Shown here piece after piece: positions 33,481-44,346 of a DNA stretch of 64,000 nt. Numbering within the stretch: position 1 is the stretch's first letter; every line of letters starts with the position of its first letter. The stretch comes from Trachythela sp. YZ-2020 (taxonomy: Eukaryota > Cnidaria > Anthozoa > Malacalcyonacea > Clavulariidae): NCBI GenBank assembly GCA_016169945.1, contig JADLSH010000014.1:62001-126000 (forward strand), read 5' to 3'. Below the pieces are notes generated by a model, which saw nothing but the letters and a program-made list of their open reading frames with translations, did not search any database and was not told the origin of the DNA. Both the position numbers and the translations under genes were made by a program.

Positions 33481-36400
33481 AGACACCCAGTCATCAGGCT
33501 AACTTTTTTCATATTTTTTCATATTTTTTTTCCATTATATTTTTGTATGTTTTACCCTTTTAGATTTAAGCTATTGCTTTGAAACTTTGCACGGTAGGGC
33601 TCAATTGAATGGCCTTTCCGATTCCGGCGTTTGTTTTCTGAAAAAATTGAACTTCCGGGGCAATGGCGCATTATTTGCGCATGCGCATACGTTAGTGCGT
33701 TTCCTTAGTACTTCCGCTCGACAGAATTTATTTATACTTAAGGGTTTTATGTACCTTTGCATGCTCTATCTAACGGTATGACATTTATAACAATACATGG
33801 GCGTGGTCAAAAGTTATAATGATTTTTCCATTTTTGTTATTTTAGCGCTTGGGACCTGGGTATTAGAGTTGCGGACTAGATGTTGGCGGGATTATGTTGC
33901 GCACCAAGGGTACTATGGTATTGGGAAATGATGTCACGAAATAGGCCAACAACTCGGTACCAGGCCCCATAACACAAAATGCCATTTACCCAACCCCCCG
34001 GTATGGGGTTCAGAGTATGACATTTTTTTGACCATAAATTCGTATGTAGAATCGTATTCTCTACCAACACACAAATTTTAGTACTTTTACCGATTTTTTC
34101 CTGTTACTTATTAGAAACCGCGCGATTTCAAATTTAGTTAAATTTCAATAAACCAATCAGATTTCAATGAAATTCTTTGAAACTTAGCTAGGTGGTTAGG
34201 ATTGATATTTGTGTGATGCTGACTGCGTTTGAGACGTTTCACTCTAATAACCGCCTTACAAGATACAAAAAGGCTATATATAATATAACTCATGAAAGCG
34301 AGGCTCGTTCATTCTTTTTCCTGGAATCGAGTCTTTGTTATTCGATGTTAATAATAACTATGTGATAGTTGTATGATTTAATTAGAAATTCAAAAATATA
34401 TCTTAGGGTAAACTTTTTTAAATTTAGTATAATATTGCAGAGCCACCTTAACTGTAAAAACCAAACGGATACAACAGTAATAAAGGCTGACTAGTTCTTA
34501 TCACTTATGATAAATTTAGTACATGGTCAATAAAAGCCAACTGTAATACAAGCATCCAAACCTGGCCCAGAAATTTTATTTTTTTTCTTCTCGCAAAGAT
34601 TTCTGGGTAGGATTTAATTTTTTCTCTTTACGCCATCGACAGTTGAAATGCCCATTCAAAGAGCTTTCATATGACACCTCATTGGCCTGTTTAAAGAGAT
34701 ATATGTTTTAACGCTAAAAAAGTATCATAGCTACCTTAACCTACATAACCACCTATATGGCAGGCATCTACTGACGACGGTCTATCACCACGTGAAGTTT
34801 GGTTATTTTTCCTGTGTTGGGAAAAAAGTTATTCGTGACCGAGTATTGGGAGACTAGGGCGAGTTACGCTGCTGGGGGTAATTTTGAATATTTTTAGATG
34901 CAAATAAGGATATTAATAGCTATTACCACGGGTATACTGCTGGCCAAGTTTGAATACAAACGGTTGAATTCTCGATTAGTTATTAATAAAAATGTGTTTA
35001 TTCCTTATATCTCATGAAATCGACGCTGTCAATGAAAATTATTCATGCATGCATATAAAAGGTTGGGCGTTCTTTAGTACCATGGATGGCATTTTTCCAT
35101 AGCACGAAAAACCAGCGAACAATCAATTTATTTTATTTAATTCATTAATTTACTTTTATTTCACCTTGACTCTCCTATGCCCATATAGAGCTCCCTAAGG
35201 CGTACCTAATTATTATATTTAAAAATTATAACGAAGCAAGAGCAATATAAAAAAATTAGGATAAAATGTCACCCTGAACGATTTTGCAGATAAAAATATG
35301 TCATTTATTTTTGGGCGTGGTCGATTTTGACCACGAAATTTGGTGTAGTCTTACTCCATAATCATTGTTGCCAAGTATAAACCGTTTTGGTTAAAACCAG
35401 AAAAAATAATCCACGTCCGCACTTCAGACTTTGATGCATGAAAAATATAAAAAAATTAATTAAAAATAGACGAATTAATTTTTAGCAACAAAATGTATTC
35501 AATATTATTGCACATATCAATATACATATGCAGGTAAACGTACGTAGTTCTAGCTTTAATATCCTAGGCTCTGCTAACTGGTGAGATGGTGAAAAAAACG
35601 TCTTAAGTCTCTAAAAATCCGAAACGCTCCTCTAAGCAACGCCTTAGATTAAGAGTTATTTTCTCCAGAACATATGCCCACATATGTAACTTGACATGGC
35701 CAACAAGATTGATAATACATCTTTGACCCAAAAAATGACTGAATGAATAATTAATTTATTTCTTTTTTTTTTTTTATTTTTTTTTTTTTTTTTTTGATTT
35801 TTAGAGTTATTGGGTTATAGAACTGGTGCACATGCAGGCTGAGTTTGAAGAGAGAGAAGTGAAGTGACAAGAGTTAAAAGTTAACAAGAGTTATGCATAT
35901 TACTTTGGAATTTGATGTGCGAAAAATAATAAAATAAATAATTAAAAATAGAAAAAAAAATATTTTGTATGAAAGATGTATTACAATTATCTTAGTTAAT
36001 CCAAAATACGGCAAAAAAATTTCAAAAGGGGGGTGGCCAATTTTGACCACGCCCATTTTGGTCTCCTAACCTTCCTCCAATAGTCTCCCCTGGTCAGACA
36101 TGGGTTCGGGCACTTTAAATTTTGGTTGCTATGGTAACCAAAATCCACAGTGAGATACACAATTTTGTGTCGAAATCTGAACAGTGTTATGGTATTGTTA
36201 GGTCTTTTAGATGTAAATTTCAAATATGGGATAACTACTGTATCAAATTTTCCTGTTGCAACATTACTACGTTTCCTACTGGTTTTGACATAGATAACAT
36301 TTGTTGCAAATATATAGTATATTATGGTTATAAAAACACTCTCCTTCAGGGATTGATTTACTTGAGGGAGGGGGGGGTGCGCCCCCCCCCCCATTATCTG

Positions 36401-36600
36401 GCCATTGATAGGCCTTTTTGACCATGTAGGCAATCATATTTTTCAAACATTTCTGACAAGATGACCCCATTGACCCTGCAGGGCATTCTAAGTGATGATT
36501 CACCCTCCTTCGGATGCCAGCCGCACCCGGCTTCATGACCAGCACCCTGTTAGTACCCCCCTTATCAGATCATGCTGGATCCATCCCTGCTATCCTTATA
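33481..36600. other. Interior of the EnSpm-like element, no gene recognised
   Basis: AT-rich sequence with a long T-run at about 35760-35795 and further copies of the GGTTAAAACC repeat. The frames at 35996-36433 (-) and 36122-36421 (+) overlap each other and match nothing I know. No transposase motifs were found. Confidence 0.5.
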
Positions 36601-37047
36601 TATACAATATGAACTAACATGCGCTATTTTAACCAATTATCATTGGGCTGTTTTAACTAACTAGTTTTGGTTATTGACCAAGAATGCAATAATGCATGTT
36701 ACCAAACAATATTAAGTTATTTTAACTAATATCTATAAGTTACTGCCACAATGATACGAATAGTTAAAACAACCTATTGTTATTTGTTATAAACAATTAG
36801 TCTATTTGACTAATAATAATAGGTTATAACAACCTATTAAATTAAGTTGGCTTGCATAATCAAAAAAATTGGTTGAATTAACATATTTTTATTAGTTAAA
36901 TTCAATCGCTCACAATTGACCAAATAATAATTGGTTATTTTAACCTATTTATATTGGTTCTAACCTATTCAAAAGGTTAAAACAACCTATTGATATTAGT
37001 TATAACCTATAAAAATAGGTTATTTTAACCTATCAGTTTTTACAGTG
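36601..37047. repeat. Right subterminal repeats of the EnSpm-like element
   Basis: Repeated AACCTATT, GGTTATTTTAACCTAT and AAAACAACCTATTG boxes in both orientations mirror those at 24540-25090. They end in TTTTTACAGTG at 37047. Confidence 0.8.
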
Positions 37048-37571
37048 CAGGCTCCATGATTGTAATTTGATTAAACATTGACTGATTTAAATGGTTAACA
37101 AATATATTTCTCGCCCAAAATTTGATTAATTTAAGCTTATAAAACAAAATTGTGAGAGTTATTAAACATTGAAATTGATAAAACATTTCTGAAAATTTTC
37201 GATGATCATGATGGACAATTCTCTCCTGACATTGATTTTGAACATTTATTGGGAAATACTTCTATTGACTACTAAGTAATGGGTGTAAATCGGAGTTTTT
37301 TTAACGTGAAAGTTGCCAATTTTTAATTGTAAAACAGTCAAACATTAGTTATTTCACTTTGAGTAATTGAGTCTCGTTTACTGAAATACCAATGCATCTT
37401 TTGTTGAAGATTATTAAGATTACTTTTTGAATTTGTAGGAAATATCTCGGCTTTTCAGAGAGTGTGTATTAACGTTTTCAATAATATTAAAATAAATCAC
37501 TTTCACCCAATCACTACACTGCTTCATACTAGGTAGAGAATGTTATTAATTTTCTTTAAATGTTCTCTTAG

Positions 37572-37703
37572 ATGATGATGAATGCAAATCATCCCAGTAC
37601 TGTGGTTGTAAACGTTCAAAAAACGAAAAGTGCATAAATACCGAAGGATCGTGCAAATGTGGATGTGCTGAGGGGTTTGCCCAAAATGGGACAGCATGCT
37701 TTG
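37572..37703 (+). CDS. Calcium-binding-like EGF exon (duplicate B, copy 1)
   Basis: A 132-bp phase 1-1 exon between TTCTCTTAG and a TTTG/GTAAGT donor. It reads DDDECKSSQYCGCKRSKNEK, then CINTEGSCKCGCAEGF and GTACFG. DDDEC and CINTEGSCKC fit a calcium-binding EGF module, with extra cysteines (YCGC, CKCGC). A close paralogue is at 54160-54291, where CKCGC is CKCEC. Extracellular location is inferred from the module type. Confidence 0.85.
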
Positions 37704-37774
37704 GTAAGTAATATTCATATTTTCATTGTATTGTTCAATTTAAACCACTTATTTTGTGCTTCCAAGCAAACTTA

Positions 37775-37907
37775 TGTAATGTGCTTCCCTAAGCTAATCC
37801 CTTTTGTCCCATGTGTTTCTCGCTGTTGTCCAATCAGAATGTTAGTTTCTGATCATGCGACGTTACGTGTTCAAAGAGAATATAAATATTTACAGTCTAC
37901 GGTATCA
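37775..37907 (-). repeat. Probable 3' LTR of the Gypsy element (short, 133 bp)
   Basis: Bounded by TG and CA (TGTAATGTGC...GGTATCA on the + strand). It directly abuts a polypurine tract on the - strand (complement CCCCCCTTTTTAG at 37908-37920) where pol ends. A second copy is at 50285-50410. The true outer limit is uncertain, because the 7 bases just outside (AAACTTA) are also shared by both copies. Confidence 0.5.
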
Positions 37908-39208
37908 CCCCCCTTTTTAGTCTTTACACATTCCCCATAACACAGGCTGTCCGTATCTTTGTGGTCTTCTTGACTCTCTCGTTGATCTTCGCACTTCTTG
38001 GTTTTCATCACCATGATTATCATTGATTCTCACACCGTTCTCGCCACGATCATTTATTTGCGCGCTTGGTTTACAATCTTCGTCTTCGTCTGATCGGGTT
38101 GGTCCTGATCTGGGATTTTCTTAAAATGTGATACATTTCTAGTTATGATGTGACCATTTCTTGCCCTTGCTGTAACTCATGAATGTTGCCTCTTTATAAC
38201 AACATATGAAATGGGATTGAAATTTGGGGTCAGCTTGTCCTTACGTTCTTGTCTAACTAAAACATGGTCACCAATCTTAATATCGTTTTCCTTAACATTA
38301 CTCCTGTTATCTGCAAACTGTTTGTTGTATTTCTGCTTTGCCTTTTCACTGTTCTGAGCGACTTTGTGTCGATTGATAATGTTCCGCTTTTCTAGGATGG
38401 GAGTTTTACTTTTACCGTTCTACTAAAAAGCAATTCCGCTGGTGGTATATTTGTTGAAGTGTGAGGCGTAATTCTGTATTGCAGTAGAAAACGGCTGAGT
38501 TCTTGTTTCCACGGTCTTCCCTCTATGCAGGCGGTTTTTAACGATTTGCCTAGTGGCTGCATAAATCACTCGGCCTCTTCGTTCCCTTGTGGCCACTTAG
38601 GAGTTGAAAATATTGCTTTTATTCCAATTGTTTCTAAATACCGAACATACTCTTCACTATTAAAAGGCGGACCGTTATCTGTTTTAATGATAATTCCGTG
38701 TCGGGCAAACATTTGATCTAATTTTGGTATTACTGTTGACGCTTTGGTGTAATGGACAACTTCGACTTCCGGGTATCGCGAATATCTGTCCATCGCTACC
38801 AACAAATAATCGCCGGAAGGGAGGGGACCATAAAAATCTGGGTGGAGTGTTTCCCATTGTCCCTTGGGCATCTCGGTCATGCACAGTGGTTCTGGGGGTG
38901 GTGGTTTCCCTACAGCTTGACATGGTATACATCTATCAATGGTGTCCTTCACTATCTTGTCTATTTTGGGAAACCAGATTTTTTCTCGGATTAAAGCTTT
39001 TGTTTTGGTAAGACCAGGGTGCGTCCCATGGGCAATGGCAATTGCTCGTTTCTGCAAGGCTTCTGGGATGACTAACCTGGTTCCTCGCAAAACTATTCCA
39101 TCTGATGTGACGGTTAATTCATCACCAATGTCCTTGAACTGCTTCACTGCATCGTAGTGCCATCTGTTTAGTTTGATGGCTGCACGAATCGCACGTAAGG
39201 TTCTGTCC
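37908..39208 (-). pseudogene. Gypsy integrase and pol C-terminus
   Basis: From 39208 to 38566 the frame is open. It has an H-H-C-C zinc-binding region (AHGTHPGL ... CIPC), then the DDE core: D in HPDFYGPL, D in KTDNGPPF and E in QGNEEAE. Downstream to about 37921 it continues with stops and probable frameshifts. It reads on from RNase H at 41859 once the 2.6-kb insertion is removed: TNED joins RTLRAI in frame. Confidence 0.85.
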
Positions 39209-41850
39209 CACTGATATGTACTAAGACTGGATGTGCATCTATTGTTTAGCGTTGAAGCCGGAAGTGAGTCGTGTTTGAGAGCGGCCGCCATGTTTGTCAG
39301 CCCCCGATGGCAGCAGATTTCTATATATTTCTATTGCGGAATTTGTAGTTTTCGTTTTAAAACGCTTGTTTCTCTTCTTGGACCTTAACAAACCTTGTCT
39401 CAGGAAAAGAATATGCATCATGAATGTCTCGAAAAGTAACTTTGAAGTTTTTTAACGCTGAATCGCAGAGAAAACGAATGTTTTGCGTCGTGTTAACGAG
39501 TGCCATGAGTGAAGATATGAAACAGACTCGTCAATGGAGGCCAATAGGAGAAGGATTATATGGATTATTGATATTTAAACGTTGGACCATTTAGTTAACA
39601 ATACGGACTCAGAGTACAAACGTCCAGCGACAAATCTGAATATTTACTTCGCAAACTTGACTAACTTAAATGGTTACAACGGCGATCATGCCGACAAGTT
39701 GCTGTGGTAAGTTTTGAATATTTATGTTATGGTTGCAAAATATAATTCTACTATTCTGTTAGTACTGTAAGTGTTGGAATGAGTTTATATTTGAATCATA
39801 TAACAAATCCATTAATCTGTGGCTGTGCTGTTTATACATTGATTTTTTATCGATTTGTTTGCAGTTTCATGCTTTTGGTGCATTTGGTGGTTGTATCTAA
39901 ACTCATAAGCTCTGCTAGGGAACTGTCTGAAGAGCACAATCAGATAACATTTATTGCTCGTTGAAAAGAACCAAATTGTTTAACTTGTTTCGGATTTTAT
40001 GGGATAAATTTGCTGTGGTTTCCTTGCCATTGCAATAGCACTTGACAATTTCTTTAAACAAGTTATCGTTTATTGTGGAGTCATACATGTGGTCATCTAG
40101 TTCTGTGAATATTATAATGATGAAACATTAAGAGCACCCAGAACAAATGTAACAATTGTATCAACAATGTCTTTACAATGAGGAAGCTTTCCAGCAGTTG
40201 TTGCCAGCATTCTTTGCAAGCATTTTTCACTTTTTTTCACAAATTTTAAGGATGCTCTGTGAAGCTCTATATAAATTGTCCTTTTCTTTTATTGCAGGAA
40301 TTGGGAAGAGAGAATCAGGGTCAAGAACATTGCAGCACTCATGGCAGGGGAGTTTCTTCTGGACTCTTCTAATTTGTTACTTTCAAATTTGAGAAATAAA
40401 CTGTCTTGTGAATATTAATACTGATCAAATTAAGCTGCAAGACTTAATTGCTACAATTGTCAATTGAAGCTTATTTTTTTGGATATTAAAACTACTTGCT
40501 AATGATATGTTCTTGAAAATGTTGGTTTATTAATTATTCCTTTCAGTTTTATCTCCCAATTTTCTTCATTTTGAACAGTCAAATACACAACACTCTGATC
40601 CAGTAGTGGCAGAAGATGGGTTTGATTGGAAAGGCTAGTCAAATTCTAGGGGAGGGGGCTATATATATTCTAGGGGAAATTTTGAAATCTGGACTCTGAC
40701 CTGAAACCTTTTTGGGGAAAGTTTGACCTGAAACCAGGTCATTTTGTTAATCTTCTGGTGGGAAAATATAAGCAGATATAGGTCATAGCACCCAGCCCCA
40801 GGGATTGACATGTGGTGAAACATTCATGTAACACTAACACATAAATACACCTCAAGGATTGAGATCCTCAGCATTGGCCTTGATTGATATAGAGTGTGGT
40901 TGATCAACTATGGTTTGATATATAATGAAATTAGGGCAACAACATTTGAGTTGTTAAAGATCTTTAATGAAATAATTTAACAGAACGATGACTTGCATAT
41001 TGACTCTTGATAATTGATGTATGAGGCTTCAAAACATTCACAATCTTCACATTTGTATTGTCTTAAATACACCTGAAACACAACATATAAAAACTATTTT
41101 GAATATTTTAAATATGTACAGATATTTTCAAAGCAACTTTGGCCACAAAACATATGGTACACATTTCTTCTCGCATTTCATTTCAGATGTCAATGACAGG
41201 GCTCCCTTTTAGTTTGATTCATAAGCAATGTTGTAAGCACAACTCAACTAGCCAACATGAAAGGTTCAAAGAACCGAACTGACTTTCAAACTAAAGGCTT
41301 GGCCATAAACAATATGTCATGTCTAAAATTCAAATCAAAGTAATGTATGAACTGCAAATCGGCCTCGCGCAAGCTTATTAAACCTACCTACTGGCTCAAA
41401 AAGTTTAACAATTAGTGCTGCAGTACTCTAAGTGGTAATTGATTGTTTTGTTATACAAAAATAATTGAATTACATTGTAATTTGTAGAGTATAGTGATGT
41501 GTTCGGACGGTCAGCCGCCGAGCTCTGACATTTCGTCATAATCGGTGATCAAAATATCAAAATATTTACTTACGATTTAGTTTCTTTCAACATTCAAATG
41601 TTCTTCATACTTCTATGATGATTGCTTGTTCTTGAAATACTAGATTTGGCTTGATTTCTTCACATACTTCGCGAGTATAAAGCGAAAACCCGAAAAAATG
41701 TCAATTTCACAATAGAAAAGTATAGCACTCACTCCCCAAGTGGGGCGGACAAACATGGCCGCCGCTCTCAAAACACGACTCACTTCCGGCTTCAATTGCT
41801 ATTAGGGCTCTGTATTACGATGCTCTATCCAGTCTTAGTACATATCAGTA
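39209..41850. mobile_element. 2.6-kb non-autonomous DNA transposon, 8-bp target duplication
   Basis: Inserted between RNase H and integrase of the Gypsy element. Ends are CACTGATATGTACTAAGACT and, as complement, TACTGATATGTACTAAGACT. A second block of terminal identity (GAAGCCGGAAGTGAGTCGTG) lies 40-60 bp further in, so each terminal inverted repeat exceeds 100 bp with a diverged middle. The flanks TTCTGTCC (39201-39208) and TCCTGTCC (41851-41858) are an 8-bp duplication with one mismatch. Ends beginning CA with 8-bp duplications fit the P superfamily or hAT. The ORFs inside (39779-39964, 40156-40392) show no transposase motif. It also has a (TA)n and several short A/T tracts but no recognised gene. 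Confidence 0.8.
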
Positions 41851-41858
41851 TCCTGTCC

Positions 41859-43105
41859 TCATTGGTAGCCTTCTTCATCTCTTCAAGTGTCATTGCTTTT
41901 GGGACACTGTTCGTGGTTATAAAGTTGACATAAGATTCTGTCATCTATTGATTTATTGTATCCTTCGTTGGTCGCGGGTGTCGGGACAGATAGTCAGCCG
42001 GGTTAGTTGCACCGGTTTATATACAACTTTGAAGGTATAAGGTTGTAAACGTAGGACCCATCGTTCTATTCTAGCCGAGGGCTTTGACCTACTACTGCCA
42101 TATATCACTTCAAGGGGTTTGTGGTCAGTTATTAGGGTGAAGTATTTTCCGTAGAGATAGAGATGAAAATGTTCTACGGCCCATACGATGTCCAGGGCTT
42201 CTTTCTCTGTTTGAGAATAGCGTTTCTCGACTTCGGTTAATGCTCGACTGGCATAAGCAACTACTTTATTGTCATTTCTACCTTTCGTATTTTGCCAAAG
42301 TAAGGCACAAAAGGCCAACTGGACTGGCATCGTCTGAAACTGTTGTTTCTTTGTTCATGTTAAAATATGCCATACATGGTGCAGATGACATGGCATTTTT
42401 CAGGGCATCAAAGGCTTGTTGATGCTTTTCAGTCCACTGAAACATGGCATTTTTCTTTGTAAGGGCTCGAAGGGGTTCGGTTATAGTTGCAAAAATTTGC
42501 AATATAATTGCTACTGTAATTAGCCATGCCAAGTAGACTACGTACTTCATACACGTTAGTGGGAATTGGGGCTTCTCGTAGATCACTGACACGTTTAGGG
42601 TCGGGGCACGTACCTGCTTCAGAATATATCTGACCAAAGAAATTAAGTGTCTTTATCAGAAATTTCCACTTAGGCTTGTTAAGTTTAAGTCCCTTATCTT
42701 GAAGGCGATGCAGGCATTCCTCTAAATTTGTGTCATGTTCGTCTCTTGTTTTGCCATACACAATTATGTCGTCCGCTATGTTTGGTACACCTTTCAACCC
42801 GTGCAGTTGTGTTTGTAGTGCGTGTTGGAATATTTCCGCTGCTGCATTTGTCCCGTAATTTAAGCGTTTGTATCTGTATAAACCTGTGTGAGTGGTCTGC
42901 TACTTTCGTCTAGTTCTAACTGATGGTAGGCTTGAGAGAGGTCTAATTTAGAAAAGTACTTTGCCCCGTTTAGTTCAAAACTAATTGCTTCGACAGTTGG
43001 TATTGGGTGTCGTACTCTCTTAATCGCTTCATTTGCTGCTCGCATGTCAACACATACTCTAACTGCTCCGTCCTTTTTAGGTACTGCTACGATTGGTACA
43101 CCCAT
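41859..43105 (-). pseudogene. Gypsy reverse transcriptase and RNase H
   Basis: 43105-42860 gives the RT fingers/palm (PIVAVPKKDGAVRVCVDMRA, KYFSKLDLSQAYHQLELDE). After a frameshift, 42797-42429 has the catalytic IADDI (usually F/YxDDI) and the connection YEVRSLLGMANY. 42637-41953 holds the RNase H region with YASRALTEVEKRYSQTEKEA and ITDHKPL. Frameshifts at about 42860, 42440 and 42300 and a stop near 41950 make it inactive. Confidence 0.88.
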
Positions 43106-44298
43106 GGTGTTGGTTGGTTTTCTAGGACACGCTCTATAATGTCACTTTTCTCCAGATCTTTCAACGCTTCTCCTACCTTTTCTCGTATATGGTATGGTAT
43201 GCGACGCTGTGGTTGTGCTTTTGGTGTCTTTTCTTGATCAATGTTCAATTTTATCGGGTTAGCCTTCAACTTTCCCAGACCGGTAAACATTGAATCATAT
43301 TTTGAAATTATGTTCTCAATCTTACTGTCAGATTTTGTCGAAACCTTGTTTACATGTATACTGATAAGACCTAGTTCCTGTGCTGTGGTTGATGAAATAA
43401 GATTGCCACTACAAGGTTTTTCAGCTACATAAAATGTTGCTGTGGTGATATGTTTCCGTGTTTCAACAGTACTTACAAATTTTCCAATGAATTTCACTGG
43501 CGTTTCCGAACTATACGCGAATGCTCTGACTTTCGTTTTGTTGAGCTTGACTCCAGTCATTTTATCATAAGTGTTCCGATCAATAACATTAACTCTTGCT
43601 CCTGTGTCAATTGTCGCTTTAAATGTATGCTTACAAACCGTGACATTGACCTTTGGGGTCTTTGTATTATTAACAGAATATAAATAATCTTCGTCTGTTG
43701 AGTCACCACTTTCTTTTCCTTCTTGAACTGGATGTACATGTTTCCGTTGTCCCTGTTCATAGTTTGACCTGTTCTGTGATCTATTACCTCGACAAACTTT
43801 CGCAAAATGGTTCATTTTATTGCATTTTCGGCATTGTTTTCTTTTGGCAGGGCAGTTGCCATGGTAATGCATTCCACCGCAATTGTAGCATTTCGTCGGT
43901 TTCGCTTTGATTGGGTCAATTTTGTTTGTTTCTTCACGACGCTCGTTCAACTGTCCGGTATTCGATTCGATGAGTTTATTTTGATATCTGCTCTGTTCGT
44001 CTATTCGTCCATCGAGTAACATCGAAGGTAAATCGTACTTAGGATCTTTCAAGGCACTTTTCCGTATTTTAGACGATAGTCCACAGACCATAATTTGTTG
44101 TTCAATTTCAAAGTTCACATTCGCATATACACACGTCTGTGCTAATGACCTCAGTCGCGTATGAAATTAATCTCAAGTTTCACCTCGTTCTTGCTTGTCT
44201 TGTCTGAAACTTTACACTTCGTATCGGCGATTTCGTTGTGGCTCAAAATGTCCCTTCAACTTCGCCTTCGCCGTGGCATAATTGTTGTCGTTGCCCGT
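43087..44298 (-). pseudogene. Gypsy gag C-terminus, zinc knuckles and protease
   Basis: 43087-44118 is open. Two zinc knuckles are visible: CYNCGGMHYHGNC (CX2CX3HX4C, one residue short) and CRKCNKMNHFAKVC (canonical CX2CX4HX4C). An aspartic protease follows with ATIDTGARVNVID. From 44118 to 44298 the gag reading (NNYATAKAKLKGHFEPQRN ... RLRSLAQTCVYA) continues with at least two stops and one frameshift. It was cut from its N-terminus by the non-LTR insertion. Confidence 0.85.
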
Positions 44299-44299
44299 G

Positions 44300-44342
<43 letters not shown>
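44299..44342. repeat. (ATT)n microsatellite, 3' tail of the non-LTR element
   Basis: About 14 ATT units, i.e. TAA units on the strand of the retroelement. It directly abuts Gypsy gag sequence, so it marks the 3' insertion point. Confidence 0.9.

Positions 44343-44346
<4 letters not shown>

Larger units (their letters stand above)
24540..37047. mobile_element. 12.5-kb EnSpm/CACTA-like DNA transposon carrying a SAM-domain gene
   Basis: Left end CACTGATAGGTTAAAATAAC; right end, as complement, CACTGTAAAAACTGATAGG. Copy 2 is uninterrupted here (AAATCAGCAGGCTCC near 53263-53277), so the limits are exact and the target duplication is CA (2 bp). CACTG termini, a 2-3 bp duplication and arrays of short subterminal repeats are EnSpm/CACTA traits. 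No transposase (TNPD-like) was found, so the element is non-autonomous or has lost it. Its only recognisable gene is the eight-exon SAM-domain gene at 25598-31725 (-). It also contains several smaller inverted repeats and diverged tandem repeats, so it has itself been a target for insertion. Confidence 0.75.
17978..37730. repeat. Intragenic duplication, copy 1 (two EGF exons plus introns)
   Basis: Segments of this stretch match 51264-54305 in the same order. These are 17978-18074 (starting CCGCCCCATAAACAAGTCG), 21633-21895, 22915-24539 and 37048-37720. They include both EGF exons, a hAT transposase remnant and the intron between. The copies differ because copy 1 received the non-LTR element at 18075, the MITE at 23341 and the EnSpm-like element at 24540. 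Copy 2 has an internal deletion of about 1 kb plus some extra sequence of its own. The right end of the match is at the intron after the exon at 37572. Confidence 0.85.

Noticed and set aside
35996..36433. 145-codon ORF (-)
   Set aside because: Overlaps another ORF on the opposite strand, contains a C/G homopolymer run, and has no motif.
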